A stretch of DNA of 64,000 nucleotides. It comes from Pseudomonas sp. FP2335. Lineage in GTDB: Bacteria > Pseudomonadota > Gammaproteobacteria > Pseudomonadales > Pseudomonadaceae. The notes under the pieces are model-generated. The model had not been told where the DNA came from. It saw nothing but the letters and a program-made list of their open reading frames with translations, and did no database searches. How positions within the stretch are numbered: the first letter of the stretch is position 1; each line of letters opens with the position of its first letter. The translations under genes and the position numbers were made by a program. The stretch covers positions 434,001-498,000 of the forward strand of contig NZ_CP117437.1 of assembly GCF_030687535.1 (NCBI RefSeq), read 5' to 3'. Below, piece by piece: positions 58,895 through 64,000 of the stretch.

Positions 58895-58939
58895 GGTTTC
58901 AGCGTGTTCAAGACATTGCTTCAAATCAACCCGATAGAC

Positions 58940-58968
58940 AAAAGGCACGGCTCACTCCGTGCCTTTTG
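58940..58968. terminator. Terminator between gltD and hemE
   Basis: AAAAGGCACGG-ctcact-CCGTGCCTTTT, 11-bp perfect stem with short A/T flanks, 46 bases before the hemE start. Symmetric, so able to work both ways. Confidence 0.8.
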
Positions 58969-59014
58969 CGTCCGGCTCTGAGAAAATGCCCGCACTTTTT
59001 TTGCGGATGCCGAC

Positions 59015-60082
59015 ATGACTGCCCTGAAGAACGACCGTTTCCTTCGTGCCCTGCTCAAGCAACCCGTGGACGTCACCCCTGTGTGGATGATGCGCCAGGC
59101 CGGTCGCTACCTGCCGGAATACCGCGCCAGTCGCGCCAATGCCGGTGACTTCATGAGCCTGTGCATGAACCCGGAGTTCGCCTGCGAAGTCACGATGCAG
59201 CCGTTGGACCGCTACCCGCAACTGGACGCGGCGATCCTGTTCTCCGACATCCTCACCATTCCTGATGCCATGGGCCAGGGCCTGTACTTCGAAACCGGCG
59301 AAGGCCCGCGTTTCAAGAAGGTCGTCAGCACCCTGGCCGACATCGAAGCCCTGCCGATCCCTGATCCGCACAAAGACCTTGGCTACGTGATGGACGCCGT
59401 CAGCACCATCCGCCGCGAGCTCAACGGCCGCGTGCCGCTGATCGGCTTCTCCGGCAGCCCCTGGACCCTGGCCACCTATATGGTCGAAGGCGGTTCGTCG
59501 AAAGACTTCCGCAAGACCAAGGCCATGCTCTACGACAACCCGCAAGCCATGCACCTGCTGCTGGACAAGCTGGCACAGTCGGTCACCTCCTACCTCAACG
59601 GCCAGATCATGGCCGGCGCGCAAGCGGTGCAGATCTTCGATACGTGGGGCGGTAACCTGTCGGCGGCGGCGTACCAGGAGTTCTCCCTGGCCTATATGCG
59701 CAAGATCGTCAGCGGCCTGATCCGCGAACACGAAGGCCGCAAAGTGCCGGTGATCATGTTCACCAAGGGCGGCGGCCTGTGGCTGGAAAGCATCGCCGAC
59801 GCCGGTGCCGACGCCCTCGGCCTGGACTGGACCTGCGACCTCGGTGAAGCCCGCCAGCGCGTCGGAAACCGTGTCGCGCTGCAAGGCAACATGGACCCGA
59901 CCGTGCTCTACGCCAAGCCGGAAGCGATCCGTGCCGAAGTCGGCCGCATCCTGGCCAGCTACGGCAAGGGCAGCGGGCACGTGTTCAACCTCGGCCATGG
60001 CATCACGCCGGAAGTGAACCCGGAGCATGCGGGTGCGTTCTTGCGGGCGGTGCATGAACTGTCTGCGCAATACCACCAGTAA
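59015..60082 (+). CDS. hemE: Uroporphyrinogen decarboxylase
   Basis: Fifth common step of haem synthesis: removes four carboxyl groups from uroporphyrinogen III. It has 355 residues, the family norm. The N-terminal signature [16 protein letters not shown] and the substrate-binding [17 protein letters not shown] are present, as is [13 protein letters not shown] with the catalytic Asp. A GAGCCCTCCTTT stem follows the gene. Confidence 0.98.
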   Translation: MTALKNDRFLRALLKQPVDVTPVWMMRQAGRYLPEYRASRANAGDFMSLCMNPEFACEVTMQPLDRYPQLDAAILFSDILTIPDAMGQGLYFETGEGPRFKKVVSTLADIEALPIPDPHKDLGYVMDAVSTIRRELNGRVPLIGFSGSPWTLATYMVEGGSSKDFRKTKAMLYDNPQAMHLLLDKLAQSVTSYLNGQIMAGAQAVQIFDTWGGNLSAAAYQEFSLAYMRKIVSGLIREHEGRKVPVIMFTKGGGLWLESIADAGADALGLDWTCDLGEARQRVGNRVALQGNMDPTVLYAKPEAIRAEVGRILASYGKGSGHVFNLGHGITPEVNPEHAGAFLRAVHELSAQYHQ

Positions 60083-60099
60083 ACACCCCCGCCTGACAC

Positions 60100-60129
60100 G
60101 AGCCCTCCTTTGCCTGCAAAGGGGGGCTC
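60100..60129 (+). terminator. Stem-loop terminator after hemE
   Basis: GAGCCCTCCTTT-gcctgc-AAAGGGGGGCTC, one G-T pair, followed by GTTGCGTTT, a weak T-tract. Confidence 0.6.
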
Positions 60130-60276
60130 GTTGCGTTTCAGCCGCCGTTCAGCACTGTCTGGGTAATCTCGGTTCTTTAGGATTTCTCCTACAGTCTAGG
60201 TAGTTCGCCTCGGTAAAAATCCTACCCGACTCTTCCACTCGCCATTGATTGGCGTTGCTTGTCAGGTGATTTCGAG

Positions 60277-60855
60277 ATGAAGACTTCCCCCTATTCAACG
60301 ATCCAGAAGCTCCTGCACTGGATATCGGCCGTCATTATTCTGTGGGCGCTGCTGTCAGGCTTTGTTGTGGCGATGTTTACCGTGCCCGCCCCGGTCAAGG
60401 CGTGGGTCGGCTTTTTCAACGTGTCGTTGACCAGCCTGTACATCCCGGTCTTTGTCATGCGGCTGTATTGCTCGTTTGGCCACGGCCTGGATTTTTCCAT
60501 CAAGCGTACGCCGCAGGAGTACCTGGCGCTGCTGGTGCACAAGGCCATGTACCTGATGCTGGCGGTGGTACTGGCCACGGGCGTGCTGATGATGGACCGG
60601 CCGATCAACGTATTTAACCTGTTCACCATCGCCCCGTTCGAAAGTGACCCGGCGGCCATTGTCTGGTACACCCGCGTGCATGTGCTGTCGTGTGTGGGGT
60701 TGTTGCTGATGCTGGTCGCACATATTGGTGCGGTGGTGCTGCATGAAACGCGTGGTAAGCGGGTGATGGCGCGGATGTCGTTTGATAAGACAGCCGCTGC
60801 CGTACGTAGGGATCAGGATGTCAGAATCTGTTCAGCGAATCGTGCAACGACGTGA
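60277..60855 (+). CDS. Cytochrome b561-family membrane protein
   Basis: Small di-haem cytochrome b, 192 residues from MKTSPYSTIQKLLHW. Four membrane helices carry the likely haem-binding histidines in LLHWISAVI, HKAMYLMLAVVL and VHVLSCVGLLLMLVAHIGAV. Such proteins move electrons between quinol and periplasmic partners; the partner is not evident. The last 12 or so residues (DVRICSANRATT) are read antisense to the 3' end of the HNH relic, so the tail may have been created by its arrival. The 194 bases upstream carry an inverted repeat. Confidence 0.88.
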   Translation: MKTSPYSTIQKLLHWISAVIILWALLSGFVVAMFTVPAPVKAWVGFFNVSLTSLYIPVFVMRLYCSFGHGLDFSIKRTPQEYLALLVHKAMYLMLAVVLATGVLMMDRPINVFNLFTIAPFESDPAAIVWYTRVHVLSCVGLLLMLVAHIGAVVLHETRGKRVMARMSFDKTAAAVRRDQDVRICSANRATT

Positions 60856-61300
60856 TCGAAGGCTTGCTGATCAGCGAGTGCTGTTTCGCGCAGCGCCTTA
60901 GTCAGGGTTTTGAAGTCCTCATCGGTGGCCTGCGCTACAAAATCCGGGGCAAAAACACGCTTAATGGCACTCTGGCGTCGGTTGTTCAGGTAGGCGATGT
61001 TCAAAGCCAGGACTTCGATCATTTTTGCTGCTGGCGAATCATCGGTGTTGGTTGCTTGTATTTCTCCGGTCAATAAGTAGCGAAAGCGCTCCTCGCAGCC
61101 TTCCTCCACCGGTGATATGTGCTCGGCTTCGTCAAACCAGTCGCCTTTGACATGTCCGCAATGCAGTGGGGAGCCACGTTTGGTTTCCCTGATGCAGGAT
61201 GCGTGAAGATTCTGGTACTCCAGCCCCAGCTCTGCGAAGTGCTCTTGCGGTCGGAAGTGCTCGATATGCCTGGATGCGGCATCAGAACTGCCAGAGGCAC
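60813..61300 (-). pseudogene. 5'-truncated HNH endonuclease gene (TIGR02646/PtuB-like relic)
   Basis: The minus-strand frame is open from a stop inside the adjacent MFS gene but has no ATG, GTG or TTG until 61109. From about 61270 it reads RHIEHFRPQ, then YQNLHASCI, HCGHVKGDW, ISPVEEGCEERFRYLLTGEI and VLALNIAYLNNRR. This is the order of the C-terminal two thirds of the TIGR02646 family, which includes the HNH nuclease PtuB of Septu and retron-associated defence systems. The N-terminal part with the first Cys pair is missing. The partner ATPase PtuA is absent. Base composition looks more AT-rich than the neighbours. It overlaps the cytochrome gene by 43 bases, tail to tail. Confidence 0.75.
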
Positions 61301-61305
61301 AGGTG

Positions 61306-62583
61306 TTACGTGCTTTTTGCGTCTTGCAACGGCGGCAACTTCGCCAACTTCAACGCCACCAGCAACGCCCCCACCAACAACGCCACGATAAACCCGCCAA
61401 TTCCATTCCACTCGGCGTAATGCCAGAAGAACCCGCCCGCCGTCCCCGCCACGCTCGACCCCGCGTAATAGCAGAACAGGTACAGCGATGACGCCTGCCC
61501 CTTGGCCTTCACCGCGCGGCGGCCGATCCAGCTGCTGGCCACCGAGTGGGCGCCGAAGAAGCCGAAGGTGAAGATCAGCATGCCCGGTACGATCAGCCAC
61601 AACGGGGAGAACAGGGTCAGGAGCATGCCGCTGAGCATCAGCACGATGGTGGCCCACAGCACGCGGCGGCGGCCGAGGCGGTCGGCCAGGGAGCCGATTT
61701 TCGCCGAACTGTAGATGCCCGACAGGTACACCAGCGACAGCAGGCCGACCACGGCCTGGCTCAAGTCGTAGGGATCGGCCAACAGGCGATAGCCGATGTA
61801 GTTGAACATCGTCACGAATGCGCCCATCAGCAGAAACGCTTCAAGAAACAGCCACGGCAGGCCCGCGTCCTTGAAGTGCATGACGAACCCATCCAGCAGG
61901 CTGCGCGGCCTGAGGCTGCTGGCGCGGAAGTTGCGCGATTCGGGAAGGATCTTCCAGAACACCGTGGCGGCGATCAGCGCCAGGGCGCCGATGATCAGCA
62001 TCGCGGTGTGCCAGCTGACGAAATCGATCAGCACGCCGATGATCAGGCGCCCGCTCATGCCGCCAATCGCGTTGCCACCGATGTACAAGCCCATGGCCAA
62101 GCCGATGTGCTGCGGGTGGATCTCTTCGCTCAGGTAGGTCATCGCCACGGCGGCCAGGCCGCTCAGGGACAAACCCACCAACGCGCGCATCAAGAGGATC
62201 CCTTCCCACGTCGGCATCAGGCCGCTGGCAATCGTCGCCGTTGCTGCACAGAACAGCGCGGCGACCATCACCGGCTTGCGCCCCAGGGTGTCGGAGATCG
62301 GTCCGGTGATCAGCAAACCCAGGGCCAGCATCGCGGTGGACACCGACAGGATCAGGCTGCTCTGCGCTGCATTGATCGAGAACTCATGGGACAGCGCCGG
62401 CATCATCGGCTGCACGCAATACAGCAGGGCAAACGTGGCAAAACCACCGCAGAACAGCGCCAGTACCGTGCGCATGAACATCGGCGTGCCTTTTTCGATG
62501 TACGCGTCATTGAGCTGGGCCACCACCTCATCCAGGGCAGTGGGTGGCACTTCTTGAGCGAGTGGAGCGACAGCAGAATTCAC
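61306..62583 (-). CDS. Major facilitator superfamily exporter (YnfM/arabinose-efflux-like)
   Basis: Twelve-helix transporter, 425 residues from GTG 62583 (MNSAVAPLAQEV), chosen because GAGG sits 6 bases upstream; ATG 62622 would add 13 residues but has no ribosome site. The drug/proton antiporter motif is ITGPISDTLGRKPVMV (loop 2-3), with the partial repeat GSLADRLGRRRVLW in the second half. A hydrophilic start of about 45 residues precedes helix 1. Substrate unknown. It diverges from a LysR gene, its likely regulator. Confidence 0.9.
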   Translation of the reverse strand: MNSAVAPLAQEVPPTALDEVVAQLNDAYIEKGTPMFMRTVLALFCGGFATFALLYCVQPMMPALSHEFSINAAQSSLILSVSTAMLALGLLITGPISDTLGRKPVMVAALFCAATATIASGLMPTWEGILLMRALVGLSLSGLAAVAMTYLSEEIHPQHIGLAMGLYIGGNAIGGMSGRLIIGVLIDFVSWHTAMLIIGALALIAATVFWKILPESRNFRASSLRPRSLLDGFVMHFKDAGLPWLFLEAFLLMGAFVTMFNYIGYRLLADPYDLSQAVVGLLSLVYLSGIYSSAKIGSLADRLGRRRVLWATIVLMLSGMLLTLFSPLWLIVPGMLIFTFGFFGAHSVASSWIGRRAVKAKGQASSLYLFCYYAGSSVAGTAGGFFWHYAEWNGIGGFIVALLVGALLVALKLAKLPPLQDAKST

Positions 62584-62706
62584 GGGGACCTCGGGGAGGG
62601 GAAGCGTGCCAGGACCGGCCATGCAAAAAGAATATAGCTGGCTAATGATTCTTTCCAATATATTGTTCGACCTGTTTGAGAGCTTTTACGACCTAATGAG
62701 GCTGGC

Positions 62707-63600
62707 ATGGAATTACGACATCTGCGGTACTTCATCGCTGTCGCCGAAGAACTGCATTTCGGCCGCGCCGCGCAGGTGCTGGGCATCTCGCAACCGCCGC
62801 TGAGCCAGCAGATCCAGGCACTGGAGCAGGAGGTAGGCGCGCGGTTGTTCGAGCGTACCAATCGTCGGGTCGAGCTGAGCGAGGCCGGCCGCTTGTTCCT
62901 GCATGAGGCGCGATTGGTGTTGGCCCAGGTCGACAAGGCCGCTGATGTGGCCAGGCGTGCGCAATTGGGTGAACTGGGTGAATTGAAGATCGGCTTCACC
63001 TCGTCGGCGCCGTTCAACGCGAGCATTCCCCAGGCGATTTTTGCCTTCCGCCAGGCGTTCCCGGCGGTGCATCTGAACCTGCAGGAAATGAGCAGTACCG
63101 AAGTGGCCGAGTCACTGGTGGACGAGTCGATCCAGGTCGGCTTGATGCGCCCGCTGCCGTTGCCGGACTCCCTGAGTGTGATCGAGTTGATGCGCGAACC
63201 GCTGGTGGCCGTACTGAGCGCCGGTCACCCGTTGGCGCAAGGCAGCGAGCGCGGCCTGCACCTGGCGCAGTTGGCCGAGGAACCCTTCGTGTTTTTCCCG
63301 CGCAGCTACGGCAGCGGTCTCTATGCGCAGTTGCTGAACCTGTGCCGTGACGCCGGCTTCAGCCCGCACTTTGCCCAGGAGGCAGGGGAGGCGATGACCA
63401 TCATCGGCCTGGTGGCGGCAGGATTGGGGGTGTCGGTGCTGCCAGCGTCTTACCAGCGCATCCGGATTGATGGCGTGGTCTATCGCACGTTGCTGGATGA
63501 GGAGGCGGTGACATCGGTGTGGCTGGTGCAGCGCAAGGGCGTGCAAACGCCGATGGCGCAAGCGTTTGTGGAGTTGTTGACGCGCAAGGCGTCGGTGTAG
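62707..63600 (+). CDS. LysR-family transcriptional regulator
   Basis: Regulator of 297 residues. The winged helix-turn-helix is at 1-60 (MELRHLRYFIAVAEELHFGRAA, LGISQPPLSQQIQALEQE). The substrate-binding-like domain runs from about 90 to 290 (ELKIGFTSSAPFNASIPQAI). GAGG at 62698-62701 precedes ATG 62707. Such genes usually control the divergent neighbour, here the MFS exporter; the 123-base shared region is AT-rich (ATATATTGTTCGAC) and should hold the operator. Confidence 0.93.
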   Translation: MELRHLRYFIAVAEELHFGRAAQVLGISQPPLSQQIQALEQEVGARLFERTNRRVELSEAGRLFLHEARLVLAQVDKAADVARRAQLGELGELKIGFTSSAPFNASIPQAIFAFRQAFPAVHLNLQEMSSTEVAESLVDESIQVGLMRPLPLPDSLSVIELMREPLVAVLSAGHPLAQGSERGLHLAQLAEEPFVFFPRSYGSGLYAQLLNLCRDAGFSPHFAQEAGEAMTIIGLVAAGLGVSVLPASYQRIRIDGVVYRTLLDEEAVTSVWLVQRKGVQTPMAQAFVELLTRKASV

Positions 63601-63687
63601 GCGCGGTCACATATCAGGTAACGCAAGCGACTTAGTTATTCGCGAGAAAGTTGCGCAGAATCGCTTTTTCTCAAGTGAGTGATATGG

Positions 63688-64000
63688 ATGACACTTCTCT
63701 ACCAGCCCAAGGAGGGCAGCGTGTTGATTTGTGATTTTCGCGGCTATGAAGTCCCGGAAATCATCAAGATTCGGCCCGTTATTGTGATACGCAGGCACCG
63801 AACCAATAAGCTGCTGGTAACGGTAGTGCCGCTGAGTACTACCGCTCCACAGACGGTATTGGAGCACCACTTACAACTCGACAGTCATCTTCACGGCGCC
63901 AATCCGATCTGTTGGGCAAAATGCGACATTGTGGCGACCGTGAGTTTGGGCCGGCTGGACCGAATAAAAAGCAAAGATCGTCATGGCAAACGAACTTACA
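63688..64000 (+). CDS. PemK/MazF-family toxin-like protein, 5' part (3' end outside window)
   Basis: The frame is open from ATG 63688 to the window end, 104 residues visible. It reads MTLLYQPKEGSVLICDFRG, then KIRPVIVIRRHRTNKLLVT, VVPLSTTAP, WAKCDIVATVS and RLDRIKSKDRHG. The RPVIVI, VPLSTT and TVSLGRLDR blocks are those of the PemK/MazF endoribonuclease fold, where the RPxxV region lines the RNA-binding cleft. The ribosome site is weak (AAGTGAG). No antitoxin gene is seen in the 87 bases between lysR and this gene, so any partner must lie downstream. It may be a solitary chromosomal member rather than an active toxin. Confidence 0.8.
   Translation, partial: MTLLYQPKEGSVLICDFRGYEVPEIIKIRPVIVIRRHRTNKLLVTVVPLSTTAPQTVLEHHLQLDSHLHGANPICWAKCDIVATVSLGRLDRIKSKDRHGKRTY

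Noticed and set aside
60813..61109. 98-codon gene starting at GTG 61109 as an intact small protein
   Set aside because: The frame continues upstream with clear HNH-family similarity but no start codon, so it is the tail of a truncated gene.
63684..63720. ATG at 63684 as the start of a small antitoxin ahead of the toxin gene
   Set aside because: It is in another frame, lacks a ribosome site and overlaps the toxin start; no antitoxin-like sequence results.
63607..63870. Minus-strand frame of 87 codons at the window end
   Set aside because: It lies antisense to the PemK/MazF-like gene, which has clear family motifs.

Overview
The window is chromosomal DNA of a Pseudomonas, most likely of the P. 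fluorescens group. The evidence is the gene order (opgGH, amino-acid ABC transporter, chemoreceptors, rsmE, tatCBA, hisEI, ubiBJE, pha genes, hslUV, argS, priA, rpmE, malic enzyme, ponA, pil genes, aroKB, damX-like, gltBD, hemE), which follows a segment I know from P. aeruginosa PAO1. The medium-chain-length PHA genes and the many GTGGGAGCGGGCTTGC intergenic palindromes (REP/REPIN type) point to the fluorescens group. No rRNA, tRNA, insertion sequence, integrase or CRISPR array was seen.

Layout. 1-3.5 kb: 3' part of opgG and complete opgH (osmoregulated periplasmic glucans). 3.6-7.3 kb: a polar amino-acid ABC transporter with two tandem binding proteins, a permease and an ATPase. 7.4-11.4 kb: two tandem chemoreceptors, the upstream one behind a sigma-28-like promoter. 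11.4-17.4 kb (minus strand): rsmE, tatC-tatB-tatA, hisE-hisI, ubiB-ubiJ-ubiE. 17.7-19.4 kb: phaX-like gene, phaI and phaF. 19.5-27.9 kb: a chaperone-usher fimbrial cluster with a divergent response regulator, lying between phaF and phaD and so splitting the pha locus. 27.9-33.0 kb (minus): phaD, phaC2, phaZ, phaC1, with a -24/-12 promoter candidate ahead of phaC1. 33.2-40.8 kb (minus): a DUF971 protein, hslU, hslV (with a clear heat-shock promoter), a SPOR protein, argS and priA. 41.0-42.8 kb: rpmE and maeB. 42.9-45.4 kb (minus): the class A penicillin-binding protein. 45.6-52.5 kb: pilM, pilN, a pilO-pilP fusion, short pilQ, aroK, aroB and a damX-like gene. 52.9-60.1 kb: gltB, gltD, hemE. 60.3-64.0 kb: a cytochrome b561-like gene, the relic of an HNH nuclease gene, an MFS exporter with a divergent LysR regulator, and the start of a PemK/MazF-family toxin gene cut by the window end.

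Most of the window is housekeeping DNA. The parts that stand out are: (a) the type IV pilus alignment genes, which look remodelled together (PilM lacks its middle, PilO and PilP are one protein, PilQ lacks its N-terminal AMIN region); (b) the fimbrial cluster inside the pha locus, with an internal tandem duplication of exactly 895 bp at matching gene ends that left a truncated adhesin fragment; (c) a decayed TIGR02646/PtuB-like HNH nuclease gene between the cytochrome b and MFS genes, a probable relic of an anti-phage system; and (d) duplicated receptors (two binding proteins, two chemoreceptors) where the related P. aeruginosa locus, as I recall it, has one of each. I found no large, intact, wholly unknown system; the pil remodelling is the best candidate for something functionally new.
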